DNA from: Pseudomonadota bacterium
GTDB lineage: Bacteria; Myxococcota_A; UBA796; UBA9615
Direction: 5' to 3'
DNA length: 64,000 nt
Assembly: GCA_024229515.1 (NCBI GenBank)
Contig: JAAESI010000038.1
Span: 80,716-144,715 of the forward strand
In this document: positions 8,632 to 15,943 of the stretch, piece by piece
How positions within the stretch are numbered: the stretch's first letter is position 1
Layout of the letters: every line of letters begins with the position of its first letter
Notes under the pieces: generated by a model
Told to the model about the DNA's origin: nothing
The model's database searches: none
What the model saw: only the letters and a program-made list of their open reading frames with translations
Program-made: the position numbers and the translations under genes

Positions 8632-9369
8632 ATGCTCCGCATGACCCTGCTGACTGCCCTCGCCCTCGCGCTGCTGGCGGCCCCCGCTTCCGCCGCCGAA
8701 CCGCCGCCTCAGCCGGTCGATGAGGACCTCAAGCTCGCCGACACCCACTTCGGCATGCACCTGGGCACCAACATCGCCACCGCCGGGTTCGGCACCGGCG
8801 CGCTCGCCGCTGGCATCCACAGCTTCGTGCTGCTGGGGGAGGGGAGCGGCTCCGGCGCCAACCTGTTCCTGGGGCTGACGCTGACCTCGTTGGGCGCCGC
8901 GTCCATCATTTCGTCCGCCACCGGAGCGGAGGGGAACGTTCGCTACTGGCGGGCCTTCCGAGCCAGCCTCGAGGGCGCCTCGGAGACCGAGCGTCGGCTG
9001 TACCGCGAGGCGGAGGCGGAGCGGCTTCGACGGGCCGCGATCAACCGCGCCATCGGGCTCGCCGCGGACGGCACCTTCCTGGGCATCGGCATCGCGTTGA
9101 CCCTCGCCCCCGGGCAGCAGCCGCTGGGCCCCGCGCTCATCATCAACGGGGCGTTCATCCTCGGGCTCGACATCTTCAAGCTGGTGGTCGACGATCAGGT
9201 GCACCGCGCGTGGCTCGACCGGAGCGAGACCGCCGACGCCGGCTACTTCACCCGGAACGGTCGCATCAAGCCGCGGGTGCGCTCGTTCGCGCTGGTGCCG
9301 CTGGTGTCCCCCGACGGACGCGGCGGGCTCGGCACCGGCTCCGCGTTCGCCATCGGCGGGACCTTCTAG
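8632..9369 (+). CDS. hypothetical membrane protein with signal peptide and about four membrane helices
   Basis: The 245-aa product has a signal peptide (MLRMTLLTALALALLAAPASAA) and four hydrophobic stretches: IATAGFGTGALAAGIHSFVLL, LFLGLTLTSLGAASIISSA, IGLAADGTFLGIGIALTLA and ALIINGAFILGLDIFKLVV. A charged helical linker (TERRLYREAEAERLRRAA) lies between the second and third. No family is recognised. The ATG at 8632 fits the signal peptide and has CACACT 8 nt upstream; 8641 is an alternative start. The gene ends tail-to-tail with the next one, sharing 4 bases. Confidence 0.65.
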   Translation: MLRMTLLTALALALLAAPASAAEPPPQPVDEDLKLADTHFGMHLGTNIATAGFGTGALAAGIHSFVLLGEGSGSGANLFLGLTLTSLGAASIISSATGAEGNVRYWRAFRASLEGASETERRLYREAEAERLRRAAINRAIGLAADGTFLGIGIALTLAPGQQPLGPALIINGAFILGLDIFKLVVDDQVHRAWLDRSETADAGYFTRNGRIKPRVRSFALVPLVSPDGRGGLGTGSAFAIGGTF

Positions 9370-9791
9370 AGCGCCATCTCCGAGACCTGGACGTCGGTCA
9401 CCCGACGGGTCTTGGGATCGACGTCGACGACGCACGAGGTGGCGTCCACGCGCCACAGCTGCGAGCAGTCGTCGGGGTCGCACAGCCACAGGAAGCTGCC
9501 GTCAGCGCCCAGGTCGAGGGTCTCGCAGGGGGTGACGCTGCCGCAGCCCTTGCGGTAGCCCTCGCGGCCGAGCTCTCGGTAGGCGTCCTCGACCGCATCG
9601 CCGATACCCACCCGCTCGCAGCGAGCTTCGAGCGCCTTGGCGCCGCCGTCCCCCAGGACCAGCGGGCCGAGCAACCAGATCAGGGCGCCGCCTCCGAGGA
9701 GGACCAGCGCGGAAGCGGCCAGCGCCCGTCGATCAGCCACTTGGCGGACCTGAGCAGACGATCGCGCGGGACCTCGGGGGCCGATGCGCAC
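9366..9791 (-). CDS. small membrane-anchored hypothetical protein
   Basis: The 141-aa product has one N-terminal membrane segment (LAASALVLLGGGALIWLLGPL) and then a small domain with five Cys (CERVG, GCGSVTPCE, LCDPDDC) in a hydrophilic context, which suggests disulfides outside the cytoplasm. No family is recognised. The GTG at 9791 gives a basic N-terminus; a second GTG at 9740 would place the membrane segment right at the start and is equally plausible. The 102 bases upstream hold nothing I can name. Confidence 0.55.
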   Translation of the reverse strand: MRIGPRGPARSSAQVRQVADRRALAASALVLLGGGALIWLLGPLVLGDGGAKALEARCERVGIGDAVEDAYRELGREGYRKGCGSVTPCETLDLGADGSFLWLCDPDDCSQLWRVDATSCVVDVDPKTRRVTDVQVSEMAL

Positions 9792-9893
9792 GATCTCGGC
9801 GTCGTTCCTTCTCGACGTACTTCCAGTACGCCTCGTCGTCTCTCCTTGAGCTCCTGCCCCTCTGCCTCACGATGTCCTCACGCTGCCGCCCGC

Positions 9894-11027
9894 TCAGGTC
9901 CGCAGGACGGGGCTCAACCAGTCGGCGAGGAAGCCGACCAGATCCTGGACCGGGACTCGATCCGGGATCGCCCGACGCAGGGAGCTGACGCAGCCGACGT
10001 CGCCGGTGATGACGCGGGCCGTGGCGGGGTAGCGACGGTCGCGGGTGGACCATTGGGCGACCTGGGCCGCGGCCTCAGGCCGGGTCAGGTCGTGGAAGTC
10101 ACCCGCTCCGCAGCAGCCGGTGCGCTCCACGTCGGGGCCAAACGGCTCGGCCCGCAGGCCGGTGGCCGCTTCGAGCACGTCGTAGACCGCCTCGCCGCGG
10201 GCGGTGCGTCGGTGCAGCGAGCAGGCGTCGTGCACGATCAGCGTCGGCAGCGCGGGCTCGGCGATCTCCATCGCCTTCTTGCCCAGCTCCGCCAGCTGAT
10301 CCCGGAAGAAGAGCAGGTACTGGGCCAGGTGCAGCACCTCGGCGTGCACCTCCTGACCGACGCTGGACCAGCCCTTCGTCACCGTCGTCAGGCACGAGCC
10401 CGAGCCGGTGACCCACGTCCGCTGGCGGTCGAAGTACTGGTGCAGCCCCGCCGCCGCTACGCCCAGGCCGGCGCGATCGCCGATCGCCATCAGGGGGCCT
10501 CCGCAGCAGCCGGGCACGTCGTCGCGGGCCGGCAGCGTCACGTGGTCCGCGCCCAACGCCTTGAACAGCGCCATCACGTCGGCCACTCGCTCCGGCTGCT
10601 CGGCCAGCTCCCGGCACCCCGGCCAGTACAGGACGCGCCCCTTCCGATCGAAGTCGGCGGGGTCCGCGTAGGTCTCCAATTCGGCGTCCAGGTCCGCACC
10701 GAAGGGGTTGCCGGACCGCAGGAAGCGCTCGTGGAGCGCCTTGGCGCCCGCGGGGATCGCTTCGTGCTCCCACGCCTCGGCGCGGGCTTCGTACAGCATC
10801 GAAGGGACGTCCTGGTCGAACTCGCACGGCGTGCGGCAGGCCTCGCAGCCCGTGCATCGCTGGAGCGCGTCCGCGGCGACGGCCCAGCCCATGGTGCCGT
10901 CCTTCGCCAGCCCCCAGGTCTGCATCATCGCCGTCGGCGTCGCCGTCTCGTCCGCCGTCGCGGCCGTCACGGGGCAGGTGAAGCGGCACATCCGCGGGCA
11001 CAGCGCGCAAGTCGTCGAGCCGCTCAT
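9894..11027 (-). CDS. CCG-domain Fe-S oxidoreductase subunit (GlpC/GlcF-like)
   Basis: The 377-aa product starts with two Cys clusters for 4Fe-4S centres: CALCPRMCRFTC (C-x2-C-x3-C-x3-C, slightly unusual) and CTGCEACRTPC. Two cysteine-rich CCG domains follow (VLYWPGCRELAEQPER ... GCCGGPL and VHDACSLHRR ... GCCGAGD). Such subunits pass electrons from a flavin dehydrogenase to quinone or another acceptor, as in glycolate, lactate or glycerol-3-phosphate oxidation. Its ATG overlaps the stop of the FAD-oxidase gene by 4 nt (ATGA), so the two are translationally coupled and probably form one complex. The substrate is not evident. Confidence 0.85.
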   Translation of the reverse strand: MSGSTTCALCPRMCRFTCPVTAATADETATPTAMMQTWGLAKDGTMGWAVAADALQRCTGCEACRTPCEFDQDVPSMLYEARAEAWEHEAIPAGAKALHERFLRSGNPFGADLDAELETYADPADFDRKGRVLYWPGCRELAEQPERVADVMALFKALGADHVTLPARDDVPGCCGGPLMAIGDRAGLGVAAAGLHQYFDRQRTWVTGSGSCLTTVTKGWSSVGQEVHAEVLHLAQYLLFFRDQLAELGKKAMEIAEPALPTLIVHDACSLHRRTARGEAVYDVLEAATGLRAEPFGPDVERTGCCGAGDFHDLTRPEAAAQVAQWSTRDRRYPATARVITGDVGCVSSLRRAIPDRVPVQDLVGFLADWLSPVLRT

Positions 11028-13834
11028 GCGTCCCCCTCCAGGGCCTGGCCGATGGCGGCGGCGAGGCGGTCCCCGTCGCTGTCCGGCGTGCGGCCTTCGA
11101 ACACGTACTCGGGCATGGAACCGACGCGCTCCCAGCGGGCCGACGCGATGCGCGCGCCGAACGTCTGGATCGTCGATTCGACTTGGTGCGGAACCAGCGA
11201 TGTCTCGTCGGATCCGCCCTTCTTGGTCGTCGCGAAGCGCCAGCGGATCGTGCAGCCGGTCTCCAACGGGGCGTCGATCCAGCCGACCGCCTTGGCAGAG
11301 CCGCCGGTCAGCGTCTCCACCGCACGCAGCAGCAGCACCGCCTTCTTCCAGGGCACGACCGCCGCGACGCGGCCGAACTCGCGCTCGTCCGGCTCGGGAC
11401 CGGAGACGCCCATGGCTTCTTCCCCGTTGCGCGCGGGCCACGCCCAGTGGTCCTCCCACCAGGCGAGGCACTCATCGTCCGTCAGGCGATCGCCGCCCGC
11501 CTCGACCAGCCGATCGACCACCTGCTGGCTCCCCTCGGGGAAGCCGTCGGGGTCGTAGAAGGCGAGGTAGACGATGCCCCCCTCACGGGCGCGGTGCGCG
11601 TCCTGCAGGACCGTGCGGAAGCCGAGCGCGGTGGCGCCGGGGTAGACCATGCCGGCGGTGGGCCGCATCGCTCCCCGCAGCGCCTTGCCCAGGGCGATGG
11701 CGGCGCGGTCCATGTGGGGGAAGCGGAAGCCGACGAGGCGGAGTTCGCGGCTCGTGAGCGTGCGGAACGTGGCCATGACGGCGCGGGCCCCCGCGTCACC
11801 CCGAGCGAAGGGGAGCCAGGAAGGGCCGGCGGCGGAGCGGGGCAGGCGACCGCTCGTCCAGGCGCGCCCGTCGGCGAGGCGTCCGTCGACCGCCAGCAGC
11901 GGGTGCTCCCACATCCCATGCACCGCGGCGTGGGCGGCGAGCGCGCCTCCCTCGAGCCATTTGCGCACGGTCCCTTCCAGGAAGTCGCGCCCGAGGGTGG
12001 GGAGGAAGTGGCCTCGGAGCGAAAGCTCGGCGGCGAGGTCGACGCCGCGCCAGTCCAGGCCGGCCTGGATCACCCCGTCGTGGTACTCGTGAACGACCAA
12101 CGCCTCGGCATCGGGGTCGTCGATCGAGGGACCCGGAGCGGGGACTTCGTCGGGGAACAGCTTCCCCGGGTTCATGCGGCGATCGGGGTCGATGGCGGCG
12201 CGCGCGGCTTCGAACAGGGCCCGACCGTCGCCGTGCTCGGCGTCCATGAAGTCGCGCTTGAGCACCCCTACGCCGTGGTGGTGCGTGATCGTCGCGCCGA
12301 CGGACAGCGCCGCCGCGAGCACCGCGTTCCAGGTCGTCTTGTAGAGCTCGGCGGCCCGCTCGGGGTCGGCGTGGTACCCGACGAGGGTGAAGTAGATCGA
12401 GCAGCCCTCGTGGTAGGCGTGGCTCAGGTGGGCCATCACGAGCACGTGGGGGGAAGCGGCGGCCCGCACCGCGTCGTACAGCGCCTCCACCTTCGTCCAC
12501 GGCGCGGCCGTCTCCATGGTGTCGGCGAAGCCGCCGTTGCCCAGCAACTTGGGGAGCTTGAAGGAGACGTGGTAGCGGGTGCGCAGCCAGCGCTCGCCGG
12601 GGCCTGCCCCGAGGTCCACGCCGCCGAGGCGCCGGGCGGTCGCGATGACCCCCTCGAGCTGGTCGCGCGCGACGTCCTCTTCGCCTTCGGTACCGAAGAT
12701 CGCGAGGCAGCGGCCGGGCAGCAGGCCGATCGTCTTGTTGAGCAGCGACGGGTTCGCGAGGAGCTTGTCGACCGGCAGGTTCTCCGGCTTCATCAAGTCC
12801 TTGAGCTTGTCGGAGATGAGCTTCTCCTTCACGCCCGCGAGCAGCCCCTCACCCTCGACGGAGCGGTGCCTGCGTCCCCGTCGGCGGAATCGCTTGAGCA
12901 CGCCGTCGGCGACGGTGCCGGGGCTCACCACCGAGCCCATCACCCGGGGCGTCTCCTCCGCCTCGGGGGCCGCGTCGGCCTCGCCCTCGGCGTCGTTGGA
13001 CTTCTGCATCGCCATCCAGGTGTCAAGCGGGTCGTACAGCCGCATCACGCTGGGGCGCATGCCGTTCTGGAGGATCTCGCGGAACGCCTCGATCCCCGCC
13101 GCCACCGACGGGAAGCGCACGCCGCGCAGCTGCATCGACGGGGCCAGCGGGTGCACCCGCAGCCGCATCGAGGTGATCATCCCGAGCGTGCCCTCGGAGC
13201 CGATGAACAGCGGGCTCCAGTCCGTCGTCGGGCAGGACGGGTCCATCGACCCCGTCGAGACGATGCCGAGCTCCGGGGTGACCACCCGCAGGCCCGTGAC
13301 CATGTCCTCGATCTTTCCGTACCGGCTGCTCAACTGGCCGGCGCCGCGGGCCGCCACGCAGCCGCCGATGGAGCAGCAGTAGATCGACGAGGGGAAGTGT
13401 CCCAGGGTGTAGCCGGCGTCGTTGAGCCGCTCCTCCATCGTCTGGAGGATGAGGCCCGGGCCGACGGTCACCTGCAGCGATCCGTCATCCACCGGGTCGA
13501 GGGTGTCGAGCCGCTTCAGGTCGACGACCACCCCGCCGTACAGCGGGGCCGCGCCGCCGCACACGCCCGAGCCGGCGCCGTACGGGACCGCCGCCACGCC
13601 GTGACGGCCGAGCACCTGGACGACGCGTTCGACCGCAGCTTCGTCGACGGGCCGGACCACCGCCGCGGGGGGCGTCTCCAGCGGAACGTTGCGCCGATCG
13701 CGGACCTCGACGGTCAAGCGGGGCCACAGGTCGCGGCTGTAGGCGAACAGGTCGGCGGGGCTCGCGCTGACGGCGTTGTCCCCGGCCGCAGCGCGGAGGT
13801 CGGTCAGCAGTTGGGTCAGTCCATCCGCGGGCAC
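11024..13834 (-). CDS. FAD-linked oxidase (AGPS/D-lactate dehydrogenase-like) with an additional C-terminal oxidase-like half
   Basis: The 936-aa product is much longer than the usual 450-550 aa of the family. Residues about 1-250 are the PCMH-type FAD-binding domain (AAVPYGAGSGVCGG, SSIYCCSIGGCVAARGAGQ). The FAD-oxidase C-terminal domain follows to about 560 and ends with GATITHHHGVGVLKRDFM and RMNPGKLF, motifs best known from alkyl-DHAP synthase. Residues about 590-930 look like a second, diverged cap domain (ALRGAMRPTAGMVYPGA, AVVPWKKAVLLLRAVE) without a second FAD domain. It forms an operon with the CCG Fe-S protein downstream, suggesting an electron-transferring 2-hydroxyacid or related dehydrogenase. 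An acidic insert (EGEADAAPEAEE) sits near residue 270. Confidence 0.85.
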   Translation of the reverse strand: MPADGLTQLLTDLRAAAGDNAVSASPADLFAYSRDLWPRLTVEVRDRRNVPLETPPAAVVRPVDEAAVERVVQVLGRHGVAAVPYGAGSGVCGGAAPLYGGVVVDLKRLDTLDPVDDGSLQVTVGPGLILQTMEERLNDAGYTLGHFPSSIYCCSIGGCVAARGAGQLSSRYGKIEDMVTGLRVVTPELGIVSTGSMDPSCPTTDWSPLFIGSEGTLGMITSMRLRVHPLAPSMQLRGVRFPSVAAGIEAFREILQNGMRPSVMRLYDPLDTWMAMQKSNDAEGEADAAPEAEETPRVMGSVVSPGTVADGVLKRFRRRGRRHRSVEGEGLLAGVKEKLISDKLKDLMKPENLPVDKLLANPSLLNKTIGLLPGRCLAIFGTEGEEDVARDQLEGVIATARRLGGVDLGAGPGERWLRTRYHVSFKLPKLLGNGGFADTMETAAPWTKVEALYDAVRAAASPHVLVMAHLSHAYHEGCSIYFTLVGYHADPERAAELYKTTWNAVLAAALSVGATITHHHGVGVLKRDFMDAEHGDGRALFEAARAAIDPDRRMNPGKLFPDEVPAPGPSIDDPDAEALVVHEYHDGVIQAGLDWRGVDLAAELSLRGHFLPTLGRDFLEGTVRKWLEGGALAAHAAVHGMWEHPLLAVDGRLADGRAWTSGRLPRSAAGPSWLPFARGDAGARAVMATFRTLTSRELRLVGFRFPHMDRAAIALGKALRGAMRPTAGMVYPGATALGFRTVLQDAHRAREGGIVYLAFYDPDGFPEGSQQVVDRLVEAGGDRLTDDECLAWWEDHWAWPARNGEEAMGVSGPEPDEREFGRVAAVVPWKKAVLLLRAVETLTGGSAKAVGWIDAPLETGCTIRWRFATTKKGGSDETSLVPHQVESTIQTFGARIASARWERVGSMPEYVFEGRTPDSDGDRLAAAIGQALEGDA

Positions 13835-13858
13835 CGGCGGAGGATAGACGAACGGGGG

Positions 13859-13864
13859 TATCGT
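13859..13864 (+). promoter_or_regulatory. putative -10 box TATCGT
   Basis: TATCGT lies 9 nt before the ATG at 13874 in the 39-bp divergent gap upstream of the FAD-oxidase operon. There is no Shine-Dalgarno for the plus-strand gene. Confidence 0.3.
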
Positions 13865-13873
13865 TCGCGCGCG

Positions 13874-14677
13874 ATGGCGAACCGTCGAGCAGGCGAACGA
13901 CGAGGGGACGAGCGTCGCACCTTTCGGAGCGAGGGCGGCCGCCGCGACGAGCAGAACAACCGGCGCACCGGTGTGCGCAAGTTTCTGCTCCCCGCGCTCC
14001 TGGTGTTGATCCCCCTGCTCGTGGGGCTAGCCTGGCGTACGGCGATCCTCGCGCCGCGTCGGGCGGCGGAGATCCGGGCCACTGAGGTCCGCGACGACGT
14101 GGCCTCGCTGGCGGGCCGCACTGCGCTGCCGATGCTCCAACTCCCCGGAGGGCCCGCGCCCTCACCGCTGCCCCCGGGCGATCCGCTCCCGGAGTTGACC
14201 CGGGACGAGCAGGTGCTCGTCGCCGAGGTCCACGACCGCCTGTCGCCGTCGCTTCGGGCCGCCCCCACCCTGGCCGTCGTGCCCGCGACGCTCGGGTCCG
14301 CGCGCTTCCTTGCGGGGAACGAACGCGGCGCCCGCAAGGCGTGGGAGTCCCTGCTGGCGGTCGGCGGAGCGCCCGAACAGGCGGCGGCCCGCGTCGGGTT
14401 GGGCGTCATCGCCATCCGCATGGGGGCCTCGTTGGAGGATCCCCAGGACCAAGCCTTCGCGTTCACCGAGGCGCTCCGGCACCTGGACCGGGTCACCTCG
14501 GACGACGACGTGGGCGCGGCTGCCCGCTTCGATCGCGCCGTCGCCCTCGCCCTGCTGGACCGCCCCGACGACGCTCGCGCCCAGGCCGCGGGGCTGGAGC
14601 CGGCGGTCCTCGAAACGCTCCATCAGTGGCTCGATCAGGGGGCACCCCCTGCTACCCTGATGGAGGAGGTCCAGTAG
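13874..14677 (+). CDS. single-pass membrane protein with TPR-like helical region
   Basis: The 267-aa product has a strongly basic N-terminus of about 35 residues, one membrane helix (KFLLPALLVLIPLLVGLAW), then a Pro-rich stretch and an Ala-rich helical domain (ARFLAGNERGARKAWESLL, ALRHLDRVTSDDDVGAAARF, ALALLDRPDDARAQAAGL) that reads like two or three degenerate TPR units. The domain lies on the far side of the membrane by the positive-inside rule. It is separated by only 2 nt from the next gene, so the two are probably co-transcribed. Function unknown. Confidence 0.65.
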   Translation: MANRRAGERRGDERRTFRSEGGRRDEQNNRRTGVRKFLLPALLVLIPLLVGLAWRTAILAPRRAAEIRATEVRDDVASLAGRTALPMLQLPGGPAPSPLPPGDPLPELTRDEQVLVAEVHDRLSPSLRAAPTLAVVPATLGSARFLAGNERGARKAWESLLAVGGAPEQAAARVGLGVIAIRMGASLEDPQDQAFAFTEALRHLDRVTSDDDVGAAARFDRAVALALLDRPDDARAQAAGLEPAVLETLHQWLDQGAPPATLMEEVQ

Positions 14678-14679
14678 CG

Positions 14680-15372
14680 GTGGCTCGGCTCGATCGTGAC
14701 AGCAAGAAGGTCAAACAGACGCTGGAGCTGCTGGCGCAGTTCATCCAGATCACGAAGAACGAGTACGACATGTACTTCATGGGCATCCAGCGGATGCCCC
14801 CGACCGACAAGGAGCGGGAGGTCAAACGTATCCTCCGCGAGCTGACCGACGGCTACATCACCAACACCGCCCAACGCTTCCAGCTCCGCGTCCTGCGCGC
14901 CCGCTACAACACGCTGAAGGTGCTGTGGCACCGCACGGTCAAGGAGATCGAGAACGGCACGTACAAGAAGCACCGCTTCATGGCGGACAAGCGCAGCGCC
15001 GCCGAGGTGAAGGCGGCGGTCGATGAGGCGCGGGCCGTGCGCGAGCAGATCAAGGCCCTCAGCCGCGGCGAGGAGATCGACGAGGCCCCTACCGAGCAGG
15101 TGGCGACGATCGAAGAGCGTCCCAAGGCTCGCAAGAAGCCGGCGCCGAAGCGCGGCGGAGGCCACGCGGCGGGTAGCCAGGAGCTCGCCAACGAGTTCGC
15201 CGCCGTGCGCAAGTCGTTGGGACTCAACGGAAAGGTCAGCTCCTCGGCGCTGGAGGCGCGCCTCCGCAAGCACGCTGAGATCGTGAAGGAGCGGACCGGC
15301 GCGAAGGAAGTCCGCTTCAAGGTCGTTGCCGAGAACGGCAAGCCCCGGGTCAAGGCAATCCCCGTCAAGTAG
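14680..15372 (+). CDS. conserved myxobacterial cytosolic protein, MXAN_5187 C-terminal-like
   Basis: The 230-aa product starts at GTG 14680 with a good Shine-Dalgarno (GGAGGAGG at 14662-14669, inside the previous gene). Residues 1-90 are helical and basic (FIQITKNEYDMYFMGIQRMP, FQLRVLRARYNTLKVLWHRT, KEIENGTYKKH), resembling the domain named after MXAN_5187 of Myxococcus xanthus; this is recalled, not searched. A variable Lys/Pro-rich linker (ARKKPAPKRGGGH) leads to a conserved C-terminal helical segment (LEARLRKHAEIVKERTGAKE). There is no signal peptide. It is probably a regulator or scaffold, with function undetermined. Confidence 0.7.
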   Translation: MARLDRDSKKVKQTLELLAQFIQITKNEYDMYFMGIQRMPPTDKEREVKRILRELTDGYITNTAQRFQLRVLRARYNTLKVLWHRTVKEIENGTYKKHRFMADKRSAAEVKAAVDEARAVREQIKALSRGEEIDEAPTEQVATIEERPKARKKPAPKRGGGHAAGSQELANEFAAVRKSLGLNGKVSSSALEARLRKHAEIVKERTGAKEVRFKVVAENGKPRVKAIPVK

Positions 15373-15382
15373 CCTCCCCGCG

Positions 15383-15943
15383 ATGAAGAAGCAGCAAGCG
15401 GCTCTCTACGCCTTCGCGGTGGCCCTCCCGTTCATCCTGTTCTACGGCGTGGCGCTGGTGCTCCCGCCGAAGTTCGAGAACCACAGCGAAGGCGACGTGC
15501 AGGCCCCGGCGGACCTCGTGTTCGATCTCCTCACCACCACCGACGGGTTGGGGGAGTGGACGTTGTGGGCCGCGGACACCGTCGGGGGGCTGACCGGCGC
15601 CGCCGCCGAGGGGCCGACCTCGGGGATCGGGACCACCTATGCCTGGAGCATCGACGGGATGCCCTGGGGGACGATCACGGTCCGGGAGGCGGAGCGGCCC
15701 ACGCGGGTGCTGTTCATGGTCGATTACGGCGGGCGCACGATCGAGCGCGAGATCCTCCTGGAAGCGGCCGGCACCACCACCACGCTGGACTGGTCCGAGC
15801 GGCACTACGTGCCCAAGCCGCTGGACCGCTGGCTCGGCCTGTTCATGGACGAAGCCATCGAAGACGACATCAACCAATCCATCGCCGCCATTGGCGATGC
15901 CGCTGCCGTCCGGTGGCAGACCCGATCTAAGGTGACGCCATGA
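15383..15943 (+). CDS. membrane-anchored SRPBCC (polyketide cyclase/START-like) domain protein
   Basis: The 186-aa product has an N-terminal membrane anchor (ALYAFAVALPFILFYGVALVL), then a SRPBCC fold: the first strand and helix (VQAPADLVFDLLTTTDGLGEW), a central sheet (TITVREAERPTRVLFMVDYG), and a long C-terminal helix (LDRWLGLFMDEAIEDDINQSI). These domains bind hydrophobic ligands in a deep pocket; the ligand is unknown. The ATG at 15383 is 10 nt after the upstream stop. Its own stop overlaps the next start (ATGA), suggesting coupling with the MYXO-CTERM protein. Confidence 0.75.
   Translation: MKKQQAALYAFAVALPFILFYGVALVLPPKFENHSEGDVQAPADLVFDLLTTTDGLGEWTLWAADTVGGLTGAAAEGPTSGIGTTYAWSIDGMPWGTITVREAERPTRVLFMVDYGGRTIEREILLEAAGTTTTLDWSERHYVPKPLDRWLGLFMDEAIEDDINQSIAAIGDAAAVRWQTRSKVTP

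Noticed and set aside
6091..9489. A 1132-residue open frame on the minus strand
   Set aside because: It lies opposite the poly-Asp/MopE gene. Long Val/Val/Gly-rich antisense frames arise from GAC-rich repeats in high-GC DNA; it has no domain and no start signal.
9733..10053. Small minus-strand gene with DDEAYWKYVEKERRRDR
   Set aside because: Protein-like over about 25 residues only; it overlaps the 3' end of the Fe-S subunit gene and the start of the next gene and has no ribosome site.
11183..13873. Long plus-strand frame running into the membrane TPR-like protein
   Set aside because: It is the shadow of the FAD-oxidase gene; the signal and membrane architecture begin only at ATG 13874.
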